Assembly: GCF_017744135.1 (NCBI RefSeq)
Contig: NZ_JAGHQU010000017.1
Span: 1 to 64,000, forward strand
DNA length: 64,000 nucleotides
Source: Endozoicomonas sp. G2_2
GTDB taxonomy: Bacteria > Pseudomonadota > Gammaproteobacteria > Nevskiales > Salinisphaeraceae
Direction of reading: 5' to 3'
A model generated the notes under the pieces. That model had not been told where the DNA came from, did not search any database, and worked only from the letters and a program-made list of their open reading frames with translations. The number at the start of each line of letters is the position of its first letter. The stretch's first letter is position 1. Positions 10,331 to 22,171 of this stretch are shown here, piece by piece. The translations under genes were made by a program, and so were the position numbers.

Positions 10331-11368
10331 ATGGCAGAACGAACCCCGGCGCCCGAATGGGCGTCGCAACAGGCCACCCTACTCGTCTGGCCGCGCGCCG
10401 GCGGCGACTGGGGCGACGGCCTGGCGGCGGCACGCGATGCCATTGCCGAGCTTGCCGCCGTGCTTTGCGCCTACCAGCCGGTAATACTCGCGGCCACCGA
10501 CGCCGAATGCCGGGACGGTATCGCGGCCCATGCGACGCTCGCCGAACTCGACCGCCTGACGGTCGTCGACGTGCCCAACGACGATATCTGGGCGCGCGAT
10601 ACCGGGCCGATCACGGTATTCGACGACGGCGAACGCCGCTTTCTGGATTTTCGCTTCGATGGCTGGGGCGGCCAGTTCGCCGCCAGCCGAGACGACGCCT
10701 TCACCGCCGCCATCCACGCAACCGGCTGTCTCGGCGCCGGCACACTGGAACGCCACGAGCTCACGCTCGAAGGGGGCAGTATCGAGGCCAACGGCGCCGG
10801 CGCGCTGCTGACCACCGAACGCTGCCTGATCAAGGGCCGGCGCAATGATCATATCGATATCGATCGCGATCACGCGGCCGCCCTGCTGAGAGAGGCACTC
10901 GGCGTCAAGACCGTGCACTGGCTCACCGAGGGCGACCTGATCGGCGACGACACCGACGGTCATATCGACACCCTCGCCCGCTTCGTGGCCGCCGATACGA
11001 TCGTCTATCAAGGCTGTCGGGATCGAAACGACGATCACTACGCGCCGCTTGCGGCGATGGCCGAGGAACTCGCCGCCCTGCGCGATGCAAACGGCCAGGC
11101 TTATCGACTCGTCGAACTGCCGCTGCCCCGGCCAATTCACGACCCGGACGACGGCCACCGCCTGCCGGCCGGCTATGCGAACTTTCTGATCGCCAACGGC
11201 TGTATCGTCATGCCTGCTTTCGACGACCCGGCCGACGACGCCGCGCGCAAGATCATCGCCGAACTGTTCCCGGACCGCGATATCCACACTGTCGACAGCC
11301 GCGCCTTGATTCGCCAGCACGGCGGCCTACATTGTGCCGCCATGCAGATTCCGGCCGAGCCGAACTAG
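10331..11368 (+). CDS. aguA: Agmatine deiminase
   Basis: Hydrolyses agmatine to N-carbamoylputrescine and ammonia. The 345-residue protein has the family motifs DDIWARDTGP and the substrate-binding segment containing LEGGSIEANG, GDLIGDDTDGHID with a catalytic histidine, and a nucleophilic cysteine in GGLHCA (Cys335). Its ATG follows the stop of the preceding small exported protein with no gap, and its own stop is followed immediately by the aguB ATG. Together the two genes convert arginine-derived agmatine to putrescine. Confidence 0.96.
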   Translation: MAERTPAPEWASQQATLLVWPRAGGDWGDGLAAARDAIAELAAVLCAYQPVILAATDAECRDGIAAHATLAELDRLTVVDVPNDDIWARDTGPITVFDDGERRFLDFRFDGWGGQFAASRDDAFTAAIHATGCLGAGTLERHELTLEGGSIEANGAGALLTTERCLIKGRRNDHIDIDRDHAAALLREALGVKTVHWLTEGDLIGDDTDGHIDTLARFVAADTIVYQGCRDRNDDHYAPLAAMAEELAALRDANGQAYRLVELPLPRPIHDPDDGHRLPAGYANFLIANGCIVMPAFDDPADDAARKIIAELFPDRDIHTVDSRALIRQHGGLHCAAMQIPAEPN

Positions 11369-12253
11369 ATGAACCGATCCGATCCCCTGCGCGTCGCCAT
11401 CGCGCAATACGCCTGTACGCCCGATCCGGCCACCAACCTGGATACGGCCGTGACCTACATCGAGCAGGCCGGTGCGGCCGGCGCGAAGCTGGTGCTGCTG
11501 CCCGAACTGCACAACACGCCCTATTTCTGCCAACGCGAAGACCCGGCGCTGTTCGATCTCGCCGAGCCGATCCCCGGCCCGTCGACAGAGCGCCTTGCCC
11601 GCGCCGCGGAGGACGCCGGCGTCGTAGTCGTGGCCTCGCTGTTCGAGCGCCGTGCCGCCGGGCTCTATCACAACACCGCCGTAGTGCTGGACAGCGACGG
11701 CACGCTCGCCGGGCGCTATCGCAAGATGCATATTCCGGACGATCCCGAGTACTACGAAAAGTACTACTTCACCCCGGGCGATCTCGGCTTCACCCCGATC
11801 GACACCTCGATCGGCCGGCTCGGCGTGCTCGTCTGCTGGGACCAGTGGTATCCGGAAGCTGCCCGCCTGATGGCACTGGCCGACGCCGAACTGCTGATCT
11901 ATCCGTCGGCGATCGGCTGGGACGACGTGACCGACGACAACGCGGAACAGACCCGCCAACTCGGCGCTTGGCAGGGCGTGCAGCGCGGCCATGCGATCGC
12001 CAACAGCCTCGCCGTGGTGACCTCCAACCGCGTCGGCATCGAAGGCGACAACGGCACCGAGATTCGTTTCTGGGGCCACAGCTTCGTGTTCGGCCCGCAG
12101 GGCGAAACCCTGGCCGAAGCCGGCGAGAATCCAGAACTGCTCGTCGCCAACGTCGAGCTGCAACGCACCGAACAGTTGCGACGTATCTGGCCGTTCCTTC
12201 GCGACCGGCGTATCGACGCCTTCGGCGACATCACTCGCCGTTTTCGCGACTAG
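11369..12253 (+). CDS. aguB: N-carbamoylputrescine amidase
   Basis: A nitrilase-superfamily amidase that splits N-carbamoylputrescine into putrescine, CO2 and ammonia, completing the route begun by AguA. The 294-residue protein shows the Glu-Lys-Cys triad: Glu46 in LLPELHNTPYF, Lys119 in RYRKMHIPDD, and Cys156 in LVCWDQWYPEAAR. It is directly coupled to aguA (TAGATG junction). Seventy-one bases separate it from mfd. Confidence 0.95.
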   Translation: MNRSDPLRVAIAQYACTPDPATNLDTAVTYIEQAGAAGAKLVLLPELHNTPYFCQREDPALFDLAEPIPGPSTERLARAAEDAGVVVVASLFERRAAGLYHNTAVVLDSDGTLAGRYRKMHIPDDPEYYEKYYFTPGDLGFTPIDTSIGRLGVLVCWDQWYPEAARLMALADAELLIYPSAIGWDDVTDDNAEQTRQLGAWQGVQRGHAIANSLAVVTSNRVGIEGDNGTEIRFWGHSFVFGPQGETLAEAGENPELLVANVELQRTEQLRRIWPFLRDRRIDAFGDITRRFRD

Positions 12254-12324
12254 AACGCCGTTTTCCACCTCAGGCGCTGGGCTCGTTGCGGTCCGGCGGT
12301 TGTGCAATAATCCGCGCCCTTGCG

Positions 12325-15819
<3,495 letters not shown>

Positions 15820-15970
15820 CTGCCCAGTCACGATCGGCCCCGTCATACGGATGGTCGTGCCCATCCGCTAGCCGATCCGTGCAAACCGGTCGCCATACCG
15901 TTCTTGTAGGCGTATTGCCGCCGGATAGCCGGATAATAACGGCTGGGAATGCGCCGACACGCCGTACGAG

Positions 15971-16552
15971 TCACGCACGGTGGGCGGGTAATAACCGCTC
16001 GGCCATCTCACGCGCATGGTCCAGGGGCGCGGCCTGGCGGCGTAGCGCCGCGGTGAGCATCGCGCCTTCGAGCAGGAAGAACCACTGCTCGGCGACGCCG
16101 GCAGGATCAGGGCACTGCGCCGCCCCGGCAAGGGCCTCGAGGCGTGAACGCATAGCCTGCTTGTGCGCGTACACGATCGCCTGCGCAGGATGCGAGGCAT
16201 CAGCGATCTCAGCAGCGGCGTTGACGAAACCGCAACCGCGAAATTCATCCGCGACAGCCCACGCGCGATACGCCGCAAAGATCGCGTCGAGCTGGCCTGC
16301 AGGGTGAGGCTGTGTACCAAGCGAATTCGCCAGCTCTGTCTCCCAACGCCGATCCCGCGCACGCAGATGCTCAGTGATCAGACCGTCCTTGGAGCTGAAA
16401 TGAGCATAAAGCGTCGCTTTGGTGACACCGGCCTCTGACGCGATTGCATTCACCCCCACGGCGTGAATGCCGTGTTGATAGAACAGTCGAGAGGCAGCAG
16501 CCAGGACGCGCTCACGGGCGCCGGGCTTCGCCGAAGTAGTGCGCGGACACAT
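15971..16552 (-). CDS. TetR/AcrR family transcriptional regulator
   Basis: A 193-residue repressor. The N-terminal helix-turn-helix (residues about 12-55) reads RERVLAAASRLFYQHGI then VNAIASEAGVTKATLYAHFSSKDGLI, the canonical TetR DNA-binding domain. The C-terminal ligand domain is not assignable. The ATG at 16552 (MCPRTTSAKPGAR) was chosen over in-frame codons further upstream because those lie within the palindrome and promoter region. It is divergent from the HAD hydrolase gene, with a 16-bp imperfect palindrome between them, suggesting control of both genes. Confidence 0.9.
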   Translation of the reverse strand: MCPRTTSAKPGARERVLAAASRLFYQHGIHAVGVNAIASEAGVTKATLYAHFSSKDGLITEHLRARDRRWETELANSLGTQPHPAGQLDAIFAAYRAWAVADEFRGCGFVNAAAEIADASHPAQAIVYAHKQAMRSRLEALAGAAQCPDPAGVAEQWFFLLEGAMLTAALRRQAAPLDHAREMAERLLPAHRA

Positions 16553-16561
16553 CGGGAATCT

Positions 16562-16591
16562 TTGACCTTTTACCATACCGACCGGTATGTT
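16562..16591 (+). promoter_or_regulatory. Promoter of the HAD gene with TetR-type operator in the spacer
   Basis: TTGACC at 16562-16567 and TATGTT at 16586-16591 are separated by 18 bases. The imperfect palindrome CATACCGACCGGTATG (16574-16589, 14 of 16 positions symmetric) lies almost entirely in the spacer and resembles CCGGT-centred TetR operators. Occupancy would block the rightward promoter and probably the leftward regulator promoter. Confidence 0.55.
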
Positions 16592-16642
16592 TAACACTAG
16601 CACTAGCGAAGTGCTGATGCATTTCAAAAGCCCGGAGCGTAT

Positions 16643-17308
16643 ATGACCGACCGCATCCAAGCGGTAACTTTCGACGTGCTTGAAACACTGCTCGATATCA
16701 ACCCGATCAGTCGCCGTCTCGAAGAAGTCGGTCAGCCTGGGACAGTCCTGGATCCGTTCTTTATGCGCTTTCAGCGGGATGCGATGGCGCTGACGCTTGC
16801 CGGCGAGAACGCGGACTTTACCGCCACCGCCCGGCAGGCGCTGCGTACCGAGACACGCCAGTCAATGTCGGAAGATGCCATGGCGTACGTACTCGAGGGG
16901 TTTGCGACCGTACCCGCGTATGCCGATGCGTTTCCGGCGTTAAGCAGGCTTTCCGACGCGGGGGTCTCCATCGGCTGCCTGACCGTCGGCGATCCGAGCA
17001 ACACCCGCACGTTTCTTGCCGGTGCAGGCCTGGAGCGCCACGTCGATCAGGTCATAACTTCGGACGCGGTGGGCGTGTGGAAGCCCGCACCTGCGGTTTA
17101 CCATCACACCGCCGAGGCGCTGAATTGCCAGCTCGACCGGATGGCGATGGTCGCGGTGCATGCATGGGACTGCCATGGCGCCAAGCGTGCCGGCGCGGCG
17201 TCAGGCTGGTGCTCGCGGTTGGAAGGCGAACCCGGCGATGTCTTCCTGCCGCCGGACGTGCGCGGCGATGACCTTGTCGAAGTTGTCGAGGGGCTGCTGG
17301 CGCTATAG
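16643..17308 (+). CDS. HAD-superfamily hydrolase, haloacid dehalogenase type II-like
   Basis: A 221-residue cytoplasmic hydrolase. Motif I is TFDVLETLLDI (nucleophile Asp11), the sugar or acid-binding cap follows, motif III is KPAPAVYHHTAEAL, and the C-terminal motif reads VAVHAWDCHGAKRAG, similar to 2-haloacid dehalogenases (HPWDxxGA). Motif I has Glu where dehalogenases usually have Gly (D-x-Y-G-T), so dechlorination is not certain. GGAG precedes the ATG at six bases. The gene is divergent from a TetR regulator and likely induced by its substrate or a xenobiotic. Confidence 0.85.
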   Translation: MTDRIQAVTFDVLETLLDINPISRRLEEVGQPGTVLDPFFMRFQRDAMALTLAGENADFTATARQALRTETRQSMSEDAMAYVLEGFATVPAYADAFPALSRLSDAGVSIGCLTVGDPSNTRTFLAGAGLERHVDQVITSDAVGVWKPAPAVYHHTAEALNCQLDRMAMVAVHAWDCHGAKRAGAASGWCSRLEGEPGDVFLPPDVRGDDLVEVVEGLLAL

Positions 17309-17455
17309 GAGCGACCGTCTCGCTGTCGCGCGCTGCATTAATCTGTTGACGGGACACGCGGGCTTAGTCGCCCGCATGGCCGCGCATATTGGCGGCGCTC
17401 AAACCGACGACGGCGCAGCCGGCCGCGCCGTCAGCGCGAGAACACGGTAGGTGCG

Positions 17456-18229
17456 CTAGGCGAGCCGGGGCGTCAGAGCGACCAGCAAACGCTCGATATC
17501 GGCCATACCCTGCGCGAGCGTGGCCTCGATCTCGGCGTGGATCGCCGCCCCGCCGCTACGCCCGGCGGCCTTGTTGACCACGACCGCACAGCAGGCATAG
17601 TCCAGCCCCGCTTCGCGGGCGAGCGCGGCTTCGGGCATGCCGGTCATGCCGATGATGTCGCAACCGTCGCGGGCCATGCGATCGATCTCGGCGGCGGTTT
17701 CCAGGCGCGGGCCCTGCGTGACACCGTGCACGCCGCCCGCGGCGGGGTCGAGGTTGAGTTCGCTTGCGGCCTCGACAAGCGCTTTCGACAGCGTAGCGGC
17801 GTAGGGCTCGGTGAAGTCGATATGGTCGAGCAGCCCGCCCTTCTCGTCGTCGTAGAAGCTGTGCGCGCGGCCCCAGCTGTAGTCGATGATCTGATCCGGA
17901 ATCACGATACGCCCGGCATGCATGGCGTCGGTGATGCCACCGACGGCCGCGATGGCGATCACCTGGCGACAGCCCGCATCGGCCAGCGCCTGGATGTTGG
18001 CGCGATAGTTGATGCGATGCGGGGCGAGCTTGTGGCCCGGCCCGTGACGCATGACGAAGCAGATGGCGCGACCAGCCAGATGACCGCGCACCAGCGGCCC
18101 GGAGGGCGCGCCCCAGGCTGTCTCGATATCGGTATGTGTCTCGACGGCTTCCAGCGCCGCCAGATCGGCGAGCGCGGTGCCGCCGATGATGCCGATGGGC
18201 GCGTGATCACGGCGGGTCGATTCAGTCAT
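17456..18229 (-). CDS. mtiP: S-methyl-5'-thioinosine phosphorylase (MTAP/PNP family)
   Basis: A 257-residue purine phosphorylase that splits methylthioinosine (or methylthioadenosine) with phosphate in the methionine/polyamine salvage route. It starts with IGIIGGTALADL (phosphate-binding region), has VMRHGPGHKLAPHRINYRAN around residues 57-76, and the GMTGMPEAALAREAGLDYACCAVVVN motif of the MTAP group. In Pseudomonas-type organisms the gene next to hpt encodes the inosine-specific enzyme, so MtiP is favoured over MtnP; sequence alone does not separate them with certainty. It lies 89 bases downstream of hpt. Confidence 0.88.
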   Translation of the reverse strand: MTESTRRDHAPIGIIGGTALADLAALEAVETHTDIETAWGAPSGPLVRGHLAGRAICFVMRHGPGHKLAPHRINYRANIQALADAGCRQVIAIAAVGGITDAMHAGRIVIPDQIIDYSWGRAHSFYDDEKGGLLDHIDFTEPYAATLSKALVEAASELNLDPAAGGVHGVTQGPRLETAAEIDRMARDGCDIIGMTGMPEAALAREAGLDYACCAVVVNKAAGRSGGAAIHAEIEATLAQGMADIERLLVALTPRLA

Positions 18230-18318
18230 GCGGACTTCAAGCGTTGGTCAGTCGTATCGGCGACAGGCGCAATGGCAACCGGCGCGATCATGCGCGCGCC
18301 GATGCGATACGCGACCTG

Positions 18319-18903
18319 CTAGGCGTGCTTGGGATGCTGGTCGCCGTCGACCGCGTAGACGGCCGGCAGCTGGCGGAAATAGCCCTTATAGTCCATGCCG
18401 GCACCGAACACGTAACGGTCCTCGATATCGGCGCCGACGATGTCGGCGTGCACGCCCGGCGCACAACGATCGTGGTCTTTCTTGAGCAGCATGGCCGTGG
18501 TGACCGATTCCGCGCCCTGGGCTTCGATGGCGTTGATGATTGCCTCCAGAGTGTGGCCTTCATCGAGAATGTCGTCGATGATCAACACGTGACGGCCATC
18601 CAGACGCAGGCCGGGGCTGACTTTCCAGACCAGTTCGCCGCCACTGGTCTCGCCGCGGTAGCGGGTGGCATGGAGGTAGTCGAGTTCGAAACCGAAGTCG
18701 AGGCGCTTTGTGATCTCGGCGGTCGGATGCAGGCCACCGAACATGACACACATGATGATCGGCGCCTTGTCCGACAGCTGCTCGGTGATCTTCTGCGCCA
18801 TGCGGTCGTAGCAGGCGCTCAGGCCGGCCTCGTCGATGAGGCAGTCCGCGCTGGCGCGGATCGCGCAGGCTTCGTCGTATCGTGCTTGGTCAAAACCGCT
18901 CAT
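18319..18903 (-). CDS. hpt: Hypoxanthine-guanine phosphoribosyltransferase
   Basis: Transfers the phosphoribosyl group of PRPP to hypoxanthine or guanine in purine salvage. The 194-residue protein has the PRPP-binding motif VLIIDDILDEGHTL (residues about 102-115) and a hood region typical of proteobacterial Hpt. Its ATG overlaps the stop of the MscS gene (ATGA). Hypoxanthine released by the neighbouring phosphorylase is its natural substrate, so the two genes form a short salvage route. Confidence 0.92.
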   Translation of the reverse strand: MSGFDQARYDEACAIRASADCLIDEAGLSACYDRMAQKITEQLSDKAPIIMCVMFGGLHPTAEITKRLDFGFELDYLHATRYRGETSGGELVWKVSPGLRLDGRHVLIIDDILDEGHTLEAIINAIEAQGAESVTTAMLLKKDHDRCAPGVHADIVGADIEDRYVFGAGMDYKGYFRQLPAVYAVDGDQHPKHA

Positions 18904-20147
18904 GCTTCGCCTTCTTCGGTGGGACTATCCGGGCCCCGGGTTGATTGCGCGCGCGTGCGTTCGCGCGCCATGGCCTTGTTGCGCTCGGATTGTACCTTCT
19001 CGGTGTCAATCTCTTCCTGTTCGTCGTCGCCCCCGCGCCTGGCCTGGGCGACGACCAGATCGTCCGGCACGTGCATGGTGCGCGTGGGGAATGCGATCGC
19101 GGCGCCGTGATCACGCACCACGTCCTGCACGCGCTGGAGCACGCTCTGCTTGACCGCCAGGTATTCCGCCCAGTCGGTGGTGTGGGTATAGCAGTACACC
19201 AGCAGGTTAATCGCGCTTTCACCGAGGCTGTCGAGATAGGTGAGGATCACCTGATCGCTGTCGATCGCCTCGTCCGCGTCGAGCATCCGCCGCACCTCGT
19301 CGACGATGTCCGGAATCGCCGCGGCGTCGTCGTAGCGCAGCGCCACCGTTTCCATGATTCGCCGGTGCGTCATGCGCGAGGGGTTCTCCAGCGACACGTT
19401 GGAAAACACCGCGTTGGGCACATACAACGGGCGCATGTCGAAACGCCGTACCGTCGTCGCACGCCAGCCGATGGCTTCGACCACCCCTTCGATCTCGCGG
19501 TCGGGCGAGCGTATCCAGTCACCGACTGAAAACGGCCGGTTGAGATAGATCGTCAAGCCGCCGAAGATGTTGGCGAGCACGTCCTTGGCGGCAAAACCCA
19601 GGGCGATGCCGCCCACACCGGAGAACGCGACCAGTGCCGACAGCGATACGCCGAACACCTGCATGATCATCAGCCCGGCCGTGATCAGCGCGGATATGCG
19701 CAGCAGCTTGCCGATGGCGTCGGCGGTCGTCGGGTCGATGGCATTGTCGCGCCCGGCCGCGCGCGCGAGCATGTTCGCCCCTGCGGAACGGATCAGCCGA
19801 AACAGAAACCACGTAAACAGCGCGACGAGGATCACGCCGCGCACCTTGGGCAGGTAGCTCAGCCATTCCAGGCCTTCGTCGGGCCGTGCCAGGCGAATGG
19901 CCACCGACAGGCCGACGACCCAGATCACCCCTTGCAGCGGGCCGTTGACGCTGTAGTAGAGCGCGTCGTCCCAGATATTTTGGCTCTTGCGCACCCGCCG
20001 CCCGAGCCAGGCCAGCAGGCCGCGCGTTATCAGGTCGAGCAACCCGGTCGCGAACACGACACAGAAGATATCCACGGCCAGGCCCCACTGGTCGCGCAGC
20101 CCCTGGTACGCCGCGATCAGCTCCTGCAGCCACCCCCAATCGGTCAT
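18900..20147 (-). CDS. MscS-family mechanosensitive ion channel
   Basis: A 415-residue inner-membrane channel that opens under membrane tension and releases solutes on hypo-osmotic shock. Hydrophobic segments lie at residues about 22-45, 70-90, 105-122, 150-170 and 172-200; the pore helix region reads FSGVGGIALGFAAKDVLANIFGG, matching MscS TM3. The beta and alpha/beta cytoplasmic vestibule follows (FSVGDWIRSPDREIEGVVEAIGWRAT begins it). The last 45 or so residues form a charged, low-complexity tail. The number of helices is closer to YnaI/YbdG than to the three-helix MscS. Confidence 0.9.
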   Translation of the reverse strand: MTDWGWLQELIAAYQGLRDQWGLAVDIFCVVFATGLLDLITRGLLAWLGRRVRKSQNIWDDALYYSVNGPLQGVIWVVGLSVAIRLARPDEGLEWLSYLPKVRGVILVALFTWFLFRLIRSAGANMLARAAGRDNAIDPTTADAIGKLLRISALITAGLMIMQVFGVSLSALVAFSGVGGIALGFAAKDVLANIFGGLTIYLNRPFSVGDWIRSPDREIEGVVEAIGWRATTVRRFDMRPLYVPNAVFSNVSLENPSRMTHRRIMETVALRYDDAAAIPDIVDEVRRMLDADEAIDSDQVILTYLDSLGESAINLLVYCYTHTTDWAEYLAVKQSVLQRVQDVVRDHGAAIAFPTRTMHVPDDLVVAQARRGGDDEQEEIDTEKVQSERNKAMARERTRAQSTRGPDSPTEEGEA

Positions 20148-20150
20148 CGT

Positions 20151-21212
20151 CTACAACCCGTTCTCGTATTCCTGCGCGAGCTGCGCGTTGAGTGCGCAAG
20201 CTGCCTGCCAGCGCGCGTTGTCTTCCAGCGTGTGTGTGGCGTCGATGCCGTCGGCCGGGCCGCACCGCCCGTGCAGCGCCTCGCGGCGCGTGCAGGCCGC
20301 GTCGTCGCCATAGCGCACGTCTTCGAGGATTTCGAGCACGCCGTTGCGGTCGTTGCACACGGGCAGATAATCGCAGCCGGCCTCCTGGGCAAGCTGCGCA
20401 CGCTCGCGATAGCTGCCGATCACGGCCGCGCCGCCCATGCTCAGGTCGTCGCAGAACACGCAGCCGTCGAACCCGTATTCACCGCGCAAAATCTCGGCGA
20501 TCCAGCGCTGCGACAGGCTGGCGGGCAGGTCGTCGACTTCCGGATAACGCACGTGCGCCATCATCAGCGAATCCAGCCCCGTTTCGATGAGCGCGCCGTA
20601 CGGCGCCATGTCGTCGGCCAGGCCCTCACGATCGCGTGTATCGACCGGCAATTCGGCGTGCGAATCCGCCACCACATAACCATGGCCGGGAAAATGCTTT
20701 GCCGTCACCGCACTGCCGCCGGCGTGCAAGCCCTCGCCAAACGCCTGCGCCAGAATGCCCACCTGCGACGGCTGCGCGGCAAACGCGCGGTCGCCGATCA
20801 CGGTGGAGGCGCCATAATCCAGGTCGACAACCGGCGCGAGCGGCATGTCCACGCCAGCACGACCGAGCTCGACAGCCAGCAGCCAGCCGATCTCGCGTGC
20901 CGCGTGCAGCCCCGCGTCGCGGTCACGCGCGGCGAGCGCGCCGATGGCGCGCATGGGCACCACGCGGGTGAAGCCGTCACGAAAGCGCTGCACACGCCCG
21001 CCTTCCTGATCCGCGGTAATCAGCAGGTTCGGGCGTACCGTGCGCATGGCCGCCGTCAGCTCGGCGAGCTGCACCGGATCACGATAGTTGCGCGTGAATA
21101 TTATCGCACCGCCCACTGCAGGGTGGGCGAGAATCCGCTCGTCCTCGTCGGTCAGCGTGGTACCCGCGATGTCGACAATCAACGGCCCGGGGCGCGGCGT
21201 GCGCTCACTCAT
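20151..21212 (-). CDS. nagZ: Beta-N-acetylhexosaminidase (peptidoglycan recycling)
   Basis: A glycoside hydrolase family 3 enzyme of 353 residues that removes N-acetylglucosamine from anhydromuropeptides in the cytoplasm. Motifs include ADQEGGRVQRFRDGF near residue 67, the catalytic KHFPGHG (His acid/base loop) near residue 165, and the nucleophile aspartate in VFCDDLSMGGA. The overlap with the upstream L,D-transpeptidase gene (eight bases) puts two cell-wall functions in one transcription unit. Confidence 0.95.
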   Translation of the reverse strand: MSERTPRPGPLIVDIAGTTLTDEDERILAHPAVGGAIIFTRNYRDPVQLAELTAAMRTVRPNLLITADQEGGRVQRFRDGFTRVVPMRAIGALAARDRDAGLHAAREIGWLLAVELGRAGVDMPLAPVVDLDYGASTVIGDRAFAAQPSQVGILAQAFGEGLHAGGSAVTAKHFPGHGYVVADSHAELPVDTRDREGLADDMAPYGALIETGLDSLMMAHVRYPEVDDLPASLSQRWIAEILRGEYGFDGCVFCDDLSMGGAAVIGSYRERAQLAQEAGCDYLPVCNDRNGVLEILEDVRYGDDAACTRREALHGRCGPADGIDATHTLEDNARWQAACALNAQLAQEYENGL

Positions 21213-21696
21213 GTATCTCTACCTTGGTTCCGACATCCACGCGCTCGAACAGGTCGATCACGTCGCTGTTGGTCATGCGCACACAGCCAATGGATCCCGG
21301 CTTGCCCATGACCGCGGTGTCGGCCGCGCCGTGGATATAGATGAAACGGCGCATGGTATCGACTGCGCCCAAACGGTTGCGACCGACCTCTTCACCACAG
21401 AGCCAGAGGATGCGCGACAGAATCCAGTCGCGACGCGGCGCGGCCTGCGCGAGCTCCACGGAATAGACTTCGCCGGTGGGCCGCCGGCCCTTGAAGACCG
21501 TGCCCGGCGGCGCGCCCGCGCCGATCTTCGCGCGAATCCTGTGTTTGCCGCGCGGCGTCTGGTGGCTGCCCTCGAACTCACCGCCGCCCTTGGCCGCGGT
21601 CGATACCAGGTACTGTTTGACCTCGTGATCGTCGCCGTCGAACAGCGTCAGCGTCTGCGCGGTGAGGTCGATCTCGATGCGTTGCGGGTTCGCCAT
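21205..21696 (-). CDS. L,D-transpeptidase (YkuD) family protein
   Basis: A 163-residue protein made almost entirely of a YkuD domain, whose members form 3-3 peptidoglycan crosslinks or attach proteins. The catalytic motif is IHGAADTAVMGKPGSIGCVRM (His and Cys visible near residues 121 and 138, with SIGCVRM). No signal peptide or membrane segment precedes the domain, so export is unexplained; a cytoplasmic role or unusual export are both possible. It begins one base inside the stop of the CYTH gene and overlaps nagZ at its end. Confidence 0.88.
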   Translation of the reverse strand: MANPQRIEIDLTAQTLTLFDGDDHEVKQYLVSTAAKGGGEFEGSHQTPRGKHRIRAKIGAGAPPGTVFKGRRPTGEVYSVELAQAAPRRDWILSRILWLCGEEVGRNRLGAVDTMRRFIYIHGAADTAVMGKPGSIGCVRMTNSDVIDLFERVDVGTKVEIHE

Positions 21697-22169
21697 CAGC
21701 AGCTCCAGCCGGCGTAGGGCGTGAAGGCCAGCGCATGATTGTAGTAGCGCGCGTCGTCCGTGACGTCCTCGCCCAGCCAGGGCGGTCGCTGGAACGGCTC
21801 ATCAACGCTGTCCAGCTCGATTTCGGCGATCACCAGCGGCGCATTGTCGCCCGCGAACTCGTCGATTTCCCAGGTATGCTCGCCGTACGCCACCCAGTAG
21901 CGCGTCTTGATGACCGGCGGCGCCACGCACAGGCTCGCCAGCATCTCGCGTGCATCCTCGATCGGAATCGGATACTCGTATTCGGCGCGCACACTGCCGA
22001 CCACGGCGGCTTTCACGTTCATGTTTGCGCGGCTGCCCTCGACCCGGACCCGCACCGACGCGGGGCCGTCGCCGCAGAGATAGCCTTGTTCGAAATCCTG
22101 GCTGGCGTGCGCATCCACGCGCCAGCTGTCGCCCGTCACAAGAAACTTGTGCTCGATCTCGGTGGCCAT
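21696..22169 (-). CDS. CYTH domain protein (inorganic triphosphatase-like)
   Basis: A 157-residue single-domain CYTH protein; the ExExK signature is EIEHKFLV at residues 4-11, and later acidic and basic strands of the tunnel fold (VRVRVEG, NMNVKAA, EYEYPIP, EIDEFAGDNAPLVIAEIEL) follow in order. Family members hydrolyse tripolyphosphate or related triphosphates with a metal ion. The ATG at 22169 is preferred over a GTG two codons upstream because AAGGAGG lies at the right distance only for the ATG. It sits between rlmD and the L,D-transpeptidase gene. Confidence 0.88.
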   Translation of the reverse strand: MATEIEHKFLVTGDSWRVDAHASQDFEQGYLCGDGPASVRVRVEGSRANMNVKAAVVGSVRAEYEYPIPIEDAREMLASLCVAPPVIKTRYWVAYGEHTWEIDEFAGDNAPLVIAEIELDSVDEPFQRPPWLGEDVTDDARYYNHALAFTPYAGWSC

Positions 22170-22171
22170 CG

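Noticed and set aside
15848-15867. Hairpin CGGATGG / CCATCCG after mfd as a terminator
   Set aside because: A seven-base stem with a six-base loop but no T-run on either strand; too weak to call.
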